From Sciurus carolinensis (taxonomy: Eukaryota > Chordata > Mammalia > Rodentia > Sciuridae), in NCBI RefSeq assembly GCF_902686445.1, contig NC_062229.1:6295503-6359502 (forward strand): a stretch of DNA of 64,000 nt, read 5' to 3'. The notes beneath the pieces were generated by a model. It searched no databases. It had not been told where the DNA came from and was given only the letters and a program-made list of their open reading frames with translations. Shown here in pieces: positions 10,935-23,036 of the stretch. The first letter of the stretch is position 1, and each line of letters opens with the position of its first letter. Position numbers and translations under genes: made by a program.

Positions 10935-11639
10935 TGTGTTGTCATTTTCTTTGGACTTGTGTTTCTAGAGTACATTTTTTAAAAAAACAGAATTCTTGGA
11001 GAGTCAAAATGCCTGATCACTTTGTCCCTACCTTTTTCTAAATTAGTATAGAACGTAATGACCAGATCCTTTGAACTTGATAGAATCTTGCCATTGCTTC
11101 AGGCTAACTATGTTAGGAGACATTATTTCAAGTCTTTTAACACAGTACTTTTCCTCACAGAATTAGGGTCTGAAGCTGGGTTCTGATTTTAGAATGTATT
11201 TTGTGGTGCATCTCAGAATAAATTAAATTGGAAGGCAGATAGAGCAGGGATAGTAGTTAAACCAAGCAGTGGTCATGGCTAGGAACCTCTTCCTGTGCCT
11301 GGGGCCATGTGAATTGCTGCCTTATCATTAATTCTACTGTCAGGCAAAAGACAGAATATTCTTAGCTTGTGAATCAGTTTTTGGGACCTGGTAATGATGG
11401 GCCATATCATTCAAGGTAATAATAGCATCCATCCATATTTAAGGTCATTATCTATAAATTTTCATAATTTGATAGTATTTGTGTGTTGAGATAATTGTGT
11501 GATTTATGAACCTGATCCTGTTCATTTGATTCCTTTATCAAGAGTCCTTCAATCCTCATAATAAGAAGAGTATCTAACATTAATATACTCAAAGAATAAT
11601 AAAGCTAGTTTTAATTACAAGGAGACCAGAGGGAAGGGA
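10935..11639. other. 3' UTR and flank of C
   Basis: The flank is similar to those of B and G for about 150 bases. An AATAAA hexamer near 11219 could be the polyadenylation signal, about 285 bases after the stop. No other gene is seen. Confidence 0.4.
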
Positions 11640-11985
11640 GATGCTGGAACAGAAAGTAGCACTTCACTCGATTCTCTGTGAGGTGGATCATTCAGGGCTG
11701 GTTCTCCTCCAGGTCTTCAGGTGACTGCAGAAAATGCAGGTGTCAGGTGTCACACCCAGACATCATGTAAGAGGCAGAAACTGAGTGCCTTTATCCAGCT
11801 CATATGGATACTTAATATCTTCCTGGGTCATCCAGGCTACATTTTGCAGTGAGCTAAATGGTGGCCTTCCACGTGTGAACAAGCAGTCCTGTACCACTGA
11901 ATGGTGGCCATCATATAAGACAAGGGGTCAAGGTTATTTGTTTGGAGAGGGGATTTGAGGGCAGCAGTGTTTCCTGGATTGTCTC
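11640..11985. repeat. Duplicated 3' flank shared by C and G
   Basis: The stretch resembles 46780-47100 downstream of G. The shared order is an aatgcaggtgt-like motif, then 'agaggcagaaa'/'agagacagaaa', then 'gagctaaatggtggcc'/'aagctaaatgatgacc'. It lies about 0.7 kb after the stop of C and about 0.95 kb after that of G, as expected if whole units were duplicated. Confidence 0.5.
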
Positions 11986-12764
11986 TGTGAGTCATAAGTG
12001 TGACATGTTTCATTTTAAGGTAGATGAAATAGTAGAGACACTAAGACAAAAAGGAGGCATGTTAATCATGGACACTGACTTTGGATTGATGTGGCTGGTA
12101 TTTGATTGATGGCCAGTACTTGATTATGTTTCAGCCTACAAAACTGACATTTTCATAGGACAGGAAAGCAGTTTTTTCACCCCTGGAGATATCCCTATAC
12201 AATTTATTACATCAAAGCACTTCTTTGTGACCTTGAAAAATTGAGACTTGAACGGACTGAACTGTCTTCCTGTTACCCTCATCTTTGTCCTTCAGAACCA
12301 ATCATGCTGTTCCCCGCAGTTAATGATTTATCAGCAATGCAGTATTCAAAGTGCCTGGAGACAATAAAAGTAATCAGCCTGTCTGAGGTGGATGAACTGT
12401 GGTATCTATTTTTCTGCTTTTGTGAATAAAGGTACTTGAATATTCTCCATGGCGTAAAAAGAAAATCAAAGGTAGCTTTTCATTTGGGGTGGAATCATCA
12501 GCTATAACAGAGTAGTTGATCATGCTTTAGTATTTCCAAAGAGTTTTCCTAAGGGCTTGAACCAGTTACCTTCCCATTAGATACTCCTGACATTCCATAT
12601 AATCCTCAAAATATTTTCATTTACTCTGATAATCTAGAGTATGTAAAATACTACTTAATTTATATATATCTTGTGCTTTCAGAATAATTTCACATTTTTT
12701 ATGCCATTTGTTTCCTCTTGTGTGGTACATGCCTCATGATATTTCCATCTGCTTGCTTTTCTCT
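11986..12764. other. Spacer with decayed L1-like stretch
   Basis: 12440-12600 resembles 48360-48510 and 22480-22600 ('ttaccttcccattagatact' against 'tgccttcccattagataatc'), probably an old minus-strand L1 carried along with the duplicated units. Nothing else is recognised. Confidence 0.35.
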
Positions 12765-12965
12765 TTTATGTGTTTTTATTGGCGAATTATTGTTATACAT
12801 AATCAATGGGGTTCATTGTGGCATATTCATGCATGCATGGAATATAATTGGCTCCATTTCAGTCCTTAGTACTTCTTTATACCCTTGCCTCCTTCCTCCC
12901 CCTGTCTCCTTCCTCTTCTCTACTTATTTTCAATCCTATATTTTAAAAATTAATTCATATTTTTA
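12765..12965 (-). mobile_element. LINE-1 3' end fragment
   Basis: 'tgttatacataatcaatggg' and 'gcatgcatggaatataattg' are followed by a pyrimidine run (ccttcctccccctgtctcc). This is the complement of an L1 3'UTR, similar to 570-765. Confidence 0.5.
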
Positions 12966-13480
12966 ATGCTGTTGGGATGGTGGCTTTTGGATTTGATATA
13001 TATTTCTATTTAACTTTTAGTATTGAGTCTCCTCTTCATGTGATGTAAAATACTTGGTAGATGCCCACAAGTGGTGAATTTCAACAGGTATAATTTGTGA
13101 ATATTTTCCCTCATGGTCTGTGCTTCTTTAGTTCTGATATTGAAGTCCCTGCTTTCCTCAATAAAGGATGTACAGTCTTGCATCTTTTATTAAACGGTTC
13201 AACCATTCACTTTAATGCCAATTAAGCGATAAAGTAACTGTGTATTGATGAGCTGACTTCTGTCCAGACCCTTTCTTCTGAATAAAAGAATTGTCATATC
13301 TTCCCCTGTGCTAATTTCCCATGCCTTAATGACAGCTACACCTGAGAAAACTAAAACCACATTTGTTACATTAACAAATTCTAAAATAGTTTAAGTTACA
13401 ATTACAAAGGTACATTGTACCACAGATTAGTGACTTTCCTGATGATACAAAATTTTCTGCAATATTTATAAAAAGGACTC
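12966..13480. other. AT-rich spacer
   Basis: No gene, RNA or nameable repeat was seen in this stretch. Confidence 0.4.
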
Positions 13481-13605
13481 ATAATTTATGATGTGTATGT
13501 GTATATATACAAATATATAAACACATACATATATATAGTAAAAGTAATATACATAGCATGAATAATATATGTATATACTTACATATATATAATGTTACTA
13601 TGTTG
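13481..13605. repeat. AT-rich low-complexity tract
   Basis: A run of TA/TG-rich words such as 'gtgtatatatacaaatatat' and 'acatacatatatatag' forms a degenerate microsatellite. Confidence 0.8.
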
Positions 13606-13764
13606 AATGAAAACTTCGTAATGGAATTCTAAACATGTTGGTTTAACATTTAGTACATTTTGAGTAAAGAGTATATACTGAAAACTGCTTTTTATAACAT
13701 GCAATAACAAGCTCAAGTTTCATGGAAACTTTCTTAGAATTCACCCTAAATGGTTACATTTTTA

Positions 13765-13935
13765 ATTCTTTTTTTATTTGTTCTATTGTACATGACTGTA
13801 GGATGCATTTATACATTTTGACAAATTTTACAAAAATGGAGTGTAATTTCACATTTTCCTGATTTTAAATACTCTACGATCACATCACTCATGCAGTCAC
13901 ATATGTACATGAAGTAATAATGTCTGTCTAAATGG
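13765..13935 (-). mobile_element. LINE-1 3' end fragment
   Basis: 'ttgtacatgactgtaggatg', 'catcactcatgcagtcacat' and 'gaagtaataatgtctgtct' match the copies at 31262-31560 and 47156-47330. This is an L1 3'UTR on the minus strand. Confidence 0.55.
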
Positions 13936-14290
13936 TTACATGTTTATGGTACATGGACTGCAATTTTAACAGATCTATGCATATCCATCTATTCAGGCCC
14001 ACCTGATATTTTGAGATGAAAGGTGACAATAGTGTGTGTAAGGATGTTTGCCCATAGGAGAGAGTACGGAGTCCAGTGGAGCAGGAAGGAGCATCCCTGT
14101 GTGAAAGACCTTGTGATGGACATGAGCAGAAGGAGGTGGAGGGAAGAGGACGATGCAGCCTGGGAGGTTGGAATGAGGATCAGCCAAAACATTTTGGGAA
14201 AGGTCAGGAGTTCCCCAGCTGAGCACCTCCTTTCCTCCACCAGTTGTGCCGCTCACCTTAAAAGGGGCACACAGACATCCCTAACTCATA
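13936..14290. other. Unclassified segment
   Basis: Small overlapping open frames occur on both strands at 13989-14322, which argues for chance and not for a gene. I recognise no family or repeat here. Confidence 0.35.
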
Positions 14291-14635
14291 AACTTTTTAT
14301 TTTATTTTTAAGTTCTAAATAACTTTTATTACAGTATTTTAATTCTTCTAAGTTATTGTTGTTATCAACTTAGTTTGTCTAATTTATAAATTAAATTTTA
14401 TCATAGGTATATATGTCTGGGAAACTATATGTATATGTATATATATATTATACATGATGTGTATATTACTTTTTATATATTATACAGTATATTGTATATT
14501 ATATAATGTATATATAATATATACAATATATCATAATTTAATGTACTTATTATATCATATATCTATATGTCATATATAATTATATATAATGTATATATTA
14601 CATGTGTAATATATACATGCATTATTATTTTCAGA
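14291..14635. repeat. AT-rich microsatellite-like tract
   Basis: Dense (TA)n and (TATG)n words, for example 'tatatgtatatgtatatata', grade into random AT-rich sequence. Strand exchange during replication would explain such tracts. Confidence 0.85.
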
Positions 14636-15599
14636 GGTATCTGCAGTGTCATTGTTCACTGGGGGTCTTGGAATGCATGTACTCTGGATGACAGGCGACT
14701 AGTATATCTGTCATGTGAGTGAAAAAGATGAACCCTAGTGAAAACTTTTTGTGATAAGTTCTTGGCATAAAATTAAGAATGTGTAGAAGTCAACATAGTT
14801 AAAAAACACTTTTGGACACTGGCATCCATTTTCCCAGCCCTCCTGACACCACCCTGTTTTGGAACAGGCCACTCTGTGTCTCCAGGTGTCATGTGCTCTT
14901 ATGTGGTGGTGTCTAGGACAGAGGCCTGCAAGTGACTGCACAGATTGACTCCTGAGCTTCGCCTTTCCCTCCCCTGACACAGACCTTCACAGGGGAGGCA
15001 GGATGTCCACTGCTGGCCCACGGGGAGGCAGCACCTGCCCCTCTGCAGCTCCATCTCCTCCCAGTGGTGTTGGCCCAGTAGGAGGTGCCATCCCCCTTCC
15101 TGTGTTTGGAATTCCCCAGGAAAATGGCATCTTTTGTGAGGACTGCTGTAACGCTTGGCACTGTGTTTGCAATAGTGCCCTCTGAAGGGCTTTCAGGGTA
15201 GGTTAAATGTCTTCTGTGAAAGGATGCAGCTCAGTGGGAAGAATCAGCCCCACATATGCATGGCCTGTGCCATCCTCAGCACACTTTTTTGTTGTTGATG
15301 GAACCAAGACGGTGTTAAGAGGTCCTAGTTGAGTCCATGTTAGATGACAATAGTTGGGTGGTTTGCTTGGGTTTACTAGAAAGGTTGAGACATCATTGCT
15401 ACCTAGAAAACTGACTAAGATAAAATATTTACGTACTCGATTAAGTATCACCAAGTGTTTCCCAGGAAAACTGTTTTCATATAAGGTCACCTGAATATCT
15501 ACCCAGCTTAGTTCATTATTTTCAGAATTCACAAAATAAGATCATCCTCAAAGCTCCATCTTAACTGGTTCAACATACTGAAGAATGTCATCATCAGGT
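14636..15599. other. Intergenic, no gene supported
   Basis: 15003-15185 is GC-richer and open in opposite frames, but it shows no known domain and no paralogue elsewhere in the window. Confidence 0.35.
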
Positions 15600-17031
15600 C
15601 ATCTTGTCATAAATTCAAAATAACATTTTGTAAATTGTAAGTTCATGTGGAAAGAGTTGACATTATAAATCAAGTATATAAATATATGGAAATATTGAAA
15701 CCCTTAAATATAAAAAGTTTTTAATTGAACACTAACATGGAATGCCAGTTCAACCTATTAACCAATGGTTGAAATCTAACCCAATCACTCACTGATCATA
15801 TGGATGCATCTGCATATTAGAGCATTTGGTGTTTTGTAAATGAATGCCCCCTCAGTTAAATACAAAGGACCATGATTTCTTCTCACAGATCCTAAAGTGA
15901 AGTATAGTGTATATTGAAGTTGTTGTGCTGCAGTTGGAAATGGTGCTTATGAAACTCTGAGCAGGGATTAACACTCCTATTTTTTGCAGTCATCAGTGAT
16001 CATAAATATATTAGAATCTTGAAAGATTGCATATTTTGGGGGACAACTTAAAAAAATCTAAAACTAACACTAAATTGCAGAAATATCAGTACAGTAGAAA
16101 GAAGGGCACAAGGGGAGGAAAGAGGGGAGGGAAGGGGAAATGCTGGAGACTGAATTAGAGCACATTGTGTCACAGTGGTCTGCCTCATGCTTTGAATAGA
16201 GCCCTTGCTGCTCTGCCCCTAAAGCTTATTTTAAAAATGGATGTGTTTTCTTTTCCTCTTCTCCTGTTTAGCCTTTCTAGTTTGAGTTATCAGTTCTTGA
16301 GCATACATATCCACCACTGGAACTAAGTAATTTAGGTTTCATCGATGGCACCAGAAGATCTAAGGAATGGCTCTGTCCAAAATTAACATGTGAACCCTCG
16401 CCCCAAAACCTGGAATGAATGTCTTCTCTAAAAGCCCTTTCTTCTCCGTAATGGGCAGAATCACAGACTCTGGAACAGGAGTATCCTGCACTTCTCTTTA
16501 GCTGGCAAAGCTATAAACCTCTCCCCTTTTTCTCAAACGTGTGTCCTCATTATTACATTGGCCTCAGGAGCCAGTTATGGCCTGAAAGTGCCAAATGTGA
16601 AACTTGCTGCATTGGGAACCACAATTTTAGTGACCTTGGGGAGACATTCCAGCAGAAGACATAATGCCTCCTTTTCCACACACTCATTCAATGACACACA
16701 GAGCTGTAACTCTGGAACAAAGCAACAAGTCACCTAACCGTGAAACAAAACCTCCAAGAGTGAGTCAATATAAATGATTCCTCATTTCAGATGATTTACC
16801 TCATGAATCTGTTATAGAAAAAGCATAAAGATGACTAACACAGTATCATAAATATTTATCAATGTGTTATTTATATGCACTCATGTAGGATGTATGTCCA
16901 CACCTTAAATGGAACTATTCTTCCTGGAAAATATTAATTAAATAGTGATACCTTTGACTTTGTTATAAAATTACTCCTGGTATTCATTAGAGAAATTCCA
17001 TGTTATATCAACCAAAATCTGTGAGGTGAAT
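15600..17031. repeat. Duplicated upstream flank of unit D
   Basis: 15720-16020 resembles 42120-42520 (unit G) and 51330-51650 (gap unit); for example 'tgatcataaatatattagaa', 'tgatcaaagagaataggtta' and 'tgatgaaagagaatgtatta' fall at the same relative place. 16170-16690 may include an LTR-like block ('aagctataaacctctcccc') absent from G. The MaLR LTR of G and the gap unit is missing here. Confidence 0.45.
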
Positions 17032-17378
17032 CTGAGCAGAAATAATGGAGAGAATTAAGTGGTACAAACATGGCCTCAGTGGTCAGCAATCACTCAGGTG
17101 AATCTCTCACTCCTACACAGTTGGTGTTTAAGGATGTGCACTCTTGGGATCAGACTGTTAGTAAAATATATGATCTAATGAGGAACTTTGGACATTGAGC
17201 CTCCAGGGGTACAGAGAGTATAGGAGTGAGCCTGTGACCACTCAATCATTAGCTCTATCCCAGCAAAGAATCAACCCTGAGCCTGCTCCCAGAGAAGATC
17301 CTGCCTGGCCAGGATTCCACTGACTCATTTGCTCTGCCTGCACTTTCTGAAGACAAATCTTTCATCTTGCATATCCAG
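17032..17378 (+). promoter_or_regulatory. 5' non-coding exon and promoter block of OR D
   Basis: Similar over its full length to the blocks of G, the gap unit and H. It ends 'cttgcatatccag' followed by GTGAGA, with the donor at 17379. The coding-exon acceptor (ggctttag) lies 2.8 kb downstream just before the D start codon. It remains well preserved although the D reading frame is dead. Confidence 0.6.
17141..17184 (+). promoter_or_regulatory. O/E-like plus homeodomain-like module, D
   Basis: CTCTTGGGATCAG at 17141 and CTAATGAGGA at 17175 are 34 bases apart, the same spacing as in the other four copies. Confidence 0.45.
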
Positions 17379-20160
17379 GTGAGAAGCATATCCATTCTTC
17401 TGGAAGCCACCTAGGTAACTAAAGTCCCTTCATGAATACTTTGTAAATATGATTCATGTATCTAATTTTTTCATTATCTGATATTCCACACTCTGTCTGT
17501 GCCCAATGAATATTGGCCTCATTCAGGTTCCTTCATTTTTTTCTCCCTGATCATCATTCCCAGAGGGAGTCAGCACATGAAAGACTTCCCTGATATTAGC
17601 ATTCAACATGCTAGGGATGGTCCCTTCCTTTGCTCTTTCCTCAACTACTCAGACACACTGACGATCTCTGAGGAATGACTAGTGCCACCAGTGATAATTG
17701 ATGACATTCCATAAAGAACCCAACAGGAGATGTCAGTGTGAGAGTTGGATAAGTGGAGCACTCTCCTGGGTACTTCGTTCTATTGTGATTTTCTCATTAT
17801 GAAACACCTTCACAGATTTTCCAGGTTCATTAAAACATAACTGAATAAACTTTGCATGTATCAAGGCATACAAAATGATGGAGATATATATATATGTATG
17901 TGTGTGTGTGTGTGTGTTTATATCTATGTATACCCTGCAAAGTAATGACCACAATAAAGATAACACATCACCACATAGTTCCTCTTGTACAAATAACATT
18001 CAGGCTTCTCATGGAGTTGATGATTTTCCCCTTCATAAGCATGAGTGAGTCTGGCTCATGCTCGGAGTGTGTGAGACCAATGTTACACCAGATGGTAAAT
18101 GCCATCCTAGCATCCTCTGTCTCTCCTGAGGACAGGACCACTTCTTTGAAGTGACCCTCATAGTTGGACCCTGATTAATTTATAAGTGGTTTAGTCTCCT
18201 ACATTAACTTTTCTGAATATCAGGAAATTATTTATATTTCCACCTTTTTCTTATATGAGTATTTCATCTTTTCTCTCATTTAGTAAATTTTTGAAAAAAT
18301 GATATATCACCTATTAAATTAAGAGAAGAGTTCCTTTAGGATGAGACAGAGACACTTTTTCATTTCTTTAAGAATAATCAACAAACTGTTCAAGTAGAAT
18401 ATTAAACTGTCTGGGATGTAGCTGGAGTAGTACCTTTTTAAAATAGTCAGTTTACAAATTAATAGATATATTAAGCATTTGTGATATCAAATTTATAATA
18501 CTTTCTTGTTAACGTCCTATATTTAATTAATAGCTTTTTCATGAAAAGCTCCCCAACAATCCTTAGAATTAACTGCTAAAGGAGATGACTTATGATCATG
18601 TGGAGTTTTATGAGTATCAATGGTGGAGGTGCCATTTTCTAATCTTTACTCAGGTACACATGGATGCATGCCAGTGAACTACTACCACTAATTTCATGTT
18701 ATAGTAATGAGGATACAATTAAGACAAAGCAAAAACTGGAGGATTTGTCAGGAAGAAAATATTAAAGTTGCATAGGAAAATTGGGTCATCAGTGGTCATT
18801 TGGGAATGCATATTCTGTAGTATTCAGAGGCGTTAAAAGAGTTTGGTTGAGAATCAGTGCAGCAGTCAGAATACCTCAGCTCAATCCCAGTCTGGGTCCA
18901 GCACTCACTGTGGATTTCACATCTATGATCCAACCTCACCTTACCCAGGTGTTCTCTTGTGTAATTGACATTCATAGTAAGAACTAACACATCCACGATT
19001 TGACAAGATTGGTTCTGAAGCAAGCCAAAGTTAGGGAAGGTTTGCTGTAGAATATAGATGTCAAAGATTCATTCTTGTCTTTGTAAATATCTTTAAATAA
19101 TTCTGATGGAAAAGTATGCCTTAGAGTTTGTTTCATTCTCAGCACTTACAATAATATATGAGAGAGAGTTGTCAACCAAAAAATTTTCAATAAAGGTAGC
19201 AGAAGGAAAAGGAGGGATGAGTGAAAAGGAATGCAGGGAGAAAGGAGGAGAGGAAAACACCTGAATATTGACTTGTACTCACAGACACAGAATAAAGTGT
19301 TTTGTTTCTGTTGATTTGATTGTCAAAATTTGGCATAAATTAAAGCCCCTCATAGGGCTTGTTGAATCATGGACTGCCTTGTTCTCATCCCCACTTTAAG
19401 TCTTTGCCTCTCTAGATTTCATTTAAAATGTGTGAGTCAATGAATTTACCCATATAATTTGTGCCGTGATGATTCATTCCCCTGTCTTCTAGAAGGAGAT
19501 CTCTTATAGGGAGACTTCTATAAGGATTCCTGATGCTAGTGTTATCCTGTGTGTTTCTTTATTCTGAGCACCAACAAATTGTTACTGTTTTCAGGTGTAT
19601 TTTTAAGACCTTATGCTTTCATTTTTCTCCCATTTAGTTATTTTAGTTTCTTTCAATCTTATTCCACTTACCACCTTAGAAAGGAAGACTCCATAAAGAT
19701 GTGACAGGCTTTACAAACTTATTTATATACTTATTTCTGCTTGAATGTGTGAAATATTTCTGAAATAAATTAGCCATCACTATTTATATTATTCTCAGAA
19801 ATTGGCAGGTGTGAACAACTTTAAACCTCGATAAAAACAGGGTTAATAAGTACAGAGGAATGAAAGTGAGGGAGAGAAAGGATGGAAGGAGAAATACGCA
19901 GAGGGAAAAATTTCAATAATCATTTGGGCTCACAAAAGAATAGAGTGTATCTTGAACAGTAGTTTTCAACCATTTGCAAAAATGAGTGAATGTGGTGCTT
20001 CATGAATTGTTGATCCTCCTCCTTGGTAGGAGGATCCCTGTGGTAGGTCTGTGTGGGGTGGACATATCAGTATTTCTAACCAGTAGCCAGGTCATTCTGC
20101 TATGGTTGTGGACCCAGGAATCACAGTTTTTCTTGTCATGTCTCCCATCTTTGGCTTTAG
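17379..20160 (+). other. Intron of OR unit D
   Basis: The first 350 bases match the introns of G and the gap unit ('tcccagagggagtcagcaca' against 'ttccagagggagtttcagct'). The remaining 2.4 kb is AT-rich with short purine-rich patches (19190-19250, 19860-19910) and no coding exon. It is longer than the G intron (1.4 kb). Confidence 0.5.
17900..17923 (+). repeat. (TG)n microsatellite
   Basis: About eleven TG units preceded by a TA/TATG run. Confidence 0.9.
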
Positions 20161-20173
20161 ATTCATCTTTTGC

Positions 20174-21110
20174 ATGGAACCAAGAAACCAAACAGCTATT
20201 TTAGAATTCCTTCTCCTGGAACTGACAGATGATCCAGCACTGCAGCCCATGCTCTTCAGCCTCTTCCTGTCCATGTACCTGGTCACAGTGCTTGGAAACC
20301 TGCTTATTATTCTGGTCGTGAATTCTGATCCCCTCCTCCACACCCCCATGTACTTCTTCCTCTCCAATCTGTCCTTTACTGATACTTGCTTGAGCACAGG
20401 CACCATCCCAAAGATGCTGATGAACATCCATTCACAGAGTTGAAGCATCTCCTACACAGGCTGCCTCTCCCAGGTCTTCTTTGTCTTGGCTTTTCTTGTA
20501 TCAGAGAACTGTCTCCTCCCAGAAATGGCCTATGATCTCTATGTGGCCATTTGTCACCCACTGATGTACACCATCATCATGAATCCTTCCCTTTGTGTGA
20601 TGCTGGTTCCGATCTCTCTGTTCATAAGCATTGTGGATGCCCTCCTCCACACTCTGGTGGTGCTAAAACTTTCCTTCTGCACAGATCTGTAGATTTCCCA
20701 CTTCTTCTGTGAACTTGCTCAGGTTATCAATCCTGCGTGTTCTGATACCCTCATCAATAACATTTTGGTGTATTTTTTCTCTATCTCATTGGGTGATAGT
20801 GCTCTCTTTGGGATCTTTGCTTCATATGCTCAAATTGTCTCTTCCCTTTTGAGTATGCCATCACCTGGTAGAAAATATAAAGCCTTTTCCACCTGTGGGT
20901 CTCATCTCTTAGTTGTTTCTTCATTATGGGACAGGTTTTAGAGTGTACATTAGCTCTACAATTACTGAGTCACCCAGGAAAACTGCTGTGGCTTCAATAA
21001 TATACTTTTTGGTCCCTCAAATTCTGATCCCCTTTATCTACAGCCTGAGGAACAGGGATATGAGGGAAACCTTGAGGAGAATATTTGGTAAAATAAAAGT
21101 CTTCAGGTGA
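20174..21110 (+). pseudogene. Olfactory receptor pseudogene D (class II, family 7-like)
   Basis: The single coding exon starts at the ATG at 20174 (MEPRNQT), 14 bases after an acceptor (ggctttag). N-terminal motifs are intact: LGN in TM1 and [10 protein letters not shown] in TM2. A premature TGA at 20441-20443 follows the IHSQS segment, a second in-frame TAG lies near 20690 before the HFFCEL loop, and about one base is lost near 20925 in TM6, after which TM7 resumes in another frame (20913-21110, with [12 protein letters not shown]). The DRY motif reads DLY (CTC at 20537). With two stops and a frameshift no functional receptor can be made. Its promoter block and splice sites look intact, so it may still be transcribed; that is inference. 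Confidence 0.95.
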
Positions 21111-21654
21111 TTGACTTAAAAAATTTCCCATAGTGCATCAAGTCAGCATGTATATTACTCATTTAATAATTGTAAATGTTTCCAATGAGGAAAACCATTT
21201 TCTGTGGAGAAAGGCTTCCATTGTTGGAGGAGAGATTAGGTGTGAAACAGAACATATCAAAAGAGAAAAAAGAAGCCTGCTGGATTTGCAATAAACAGAA
21301 AACAGTTCCTGGTGTTATCTTTCCAGTTGTGGTGGTGAAATCAGTGAAATTCTCATGGAAGAATTTGAAGGGTTTTCTTTGGTGCAGGAGGTGGTGGTTG
21401 ATCACCAGGAAAAGCATTCAGCACCATGCTCAGTGGACAGCTCCCTGACTGGTCCCCATGTTGTCTTTTAGCCCACAGCTTCTTTCACTGGTACTCACAG
21501 AGCCCCTGCATGGGCGGGTCACCTGAGGACTTTGTTCACATTGAAGGCTTGTTAATCTCACCTAATACTACTGAGTTTGAATCTTTGGAGCAATGTCTGA
21601 AGGAGTGATTCATGAGCATTTTGTGTAATTTTTGAGACTGTCTCAAGTCTGGGA
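21111..21654. other. 3' flank of D, no gene supported
   Basis: Short frames occur at 21176-21448 and 21426-21608, but nothing resembles a known family. The flank is not closely similar to those of C or G. Confidence 0.35.
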
Positions 21655-21840
21655 AGTTGAGAGGGAGAGAGGTATGAAAAATGGTGGAATGAGACAGACA
21701 TCATTACCCTATGTACATGTATTATTACACAATTGGTATGAATCTACATTGTGTACAACCATAGAAAAGAAATGATGTACCCCATTTGTGTACAATGAAT
21801 AAAAATGCAGTCTGTAAAATATTAAAAGCTAAATAATTTT
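21655..21840 (+). mobile_element. LINE-1 3'UTR fragment
   Basis: 'aaatggtggaatgagacaga', 'cccatttgtgtacaatgaat' and an A-rich end match the 3' end at 6765-6910 closely. Only the last 190 bases of the element are present. Confidence 0.8.
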
Positions 21841-22740
21841 AAAAAGAATTGAGGAGAATGCATTTCTGATATGCAATATGCCTCAACTTTATGTGTTCAA
21901 ATAATGTATATTTAATGTATAAACTTATCTGTATCCTTTAAATTGAGGTACCATATTTAACACATACATACAGATCACTGGTTTAAGAATAAACAGAATA
22001 TGCTTGTGGAGTTCTCCAGTCACATTTTCTCTCCTCTCTGTGTCACGATTGCAGTCAAATTTTATATTTACCATTTGTTTATATTATTCAGTTTTTCTGA
22101 ATCCTTTGACACTGTGTATTGCTGATCATGTTTGCCCAACAACATTATAATTTGCACAGGATTCATCCACATGTTTTGATCACCCTGTTGGTAAAACACC
22201 AATTCATTTTCTTTTAATGACATGTAATTTTACATAGTGCAAAATACATAATGTACAGTGAAAATTGGACTAGGCATCCCTTCTGATGTCGATACTGTGT
22301 TCAGCAGCTAGTCTTCTGCTATTGTGTGTATGTTTTCTTTTCTTCCTGTTTGTGGTGCTGGGAATCAAACCCAGTCTTTTTCAGGTTTGAAAAGTACCCC
22401 AACATGGAGCTTCATCAGCATTGCAGAATTGCAGGCTAAGCTTTCTACCATTGTGAGCAAAGGTGTTTGAAAGATCGTGTGCCTGTTTCCTGGTGGAAAT
22501 AAGTGAATGTTTTCCACCTGGATGGAGTTATTGGGTACAATGGTGTGACCATTCTCCTTTGGGTAGTTTCAAAGTACTTTCTAAAATGGTTGAATAAATT
22601 TATATTCCTGTGAGGAATATCTTTTATTACTGGCTTTCCATAGAGTGTATGCATATTATTACTTAAATTTTCATTTCTCTTATGAGTTTGAGCAACTTCT
22701 CATGTAATGGAAAATTTACTTTTCCTCTTTTGTAAAACAC
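21841..22740 (-). mobile_element. Old LINE-1, part left of L1-1
   Basis: 'tttgcacaggattcatccac', 'tttctaaaatggttgaataa' and 'cctggtggaaataagtgaat' follow, on the minus strand, an old L1 ORF2. The copy continues on the far side of L1-1 at 29505-29770, so L1-1 landed inside it. An ID-like remnant ('gctgggaatcaaacccagtc') is embedded at 22340-22392. Confidence 0.5.
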
Positions 22741-22751
22741 CTACTTTTCTT
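22741..22751. repeat. Target-site duplication, left copy
   Basis: CTACTTTTCTT here is repeated exactly at 29494-29504 on the other side of L1-1. Allowing two mismatches the direct repeat extends to about 18 bases. Confidence 0.6.
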
Positions 22752-22975
22752 TTTTTTACCTTTTATTTTTTATTTATTTATTTATTTTTATTGTAAACAA
22801 ATGGGATACATGTTATTTCTCTGTTTGTACATGGCATAAAGGCATACCATTTGTGTAATCAAAATTTAAATAGGGTAATGTTGTTTGATTCATTCTGTTA
22901 TTTTTCCCTTCCCCCCACCCCTCCCACCCCTCTCTTCCCTCTATACAGTACTTCCTTCCTCCATTCTTGCCCCCC

Positions 22976-23010
22976 TCCCTAACCCAAACTCTAACCCTAA
23001 CACTAACCCC
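22976..23010 (-). repeat. Telomere-like tract in L1-1 3'UTR
   Basis: The + strand reads CCCTAA-type words (CTAACCC, CTAACCCTAAC) between C-rich runs; the sense strand is therefore G-rich TTAGGG-like. It lies about 30 bases after the ORF2 stop. L1-3 carries a longer version at 63100-63139. Confidence 0.7.
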
Positions 23011-23036
23011 TCCCACCCCCCATTATGTGTCATCAT

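Noticed and set aside
14023..14322. 99-aa plus-strand frame with overlapping minus-strand frames
   Set aside because: Open on both strands, no domain, no paralogue; likely chance in a GC-richer patch.
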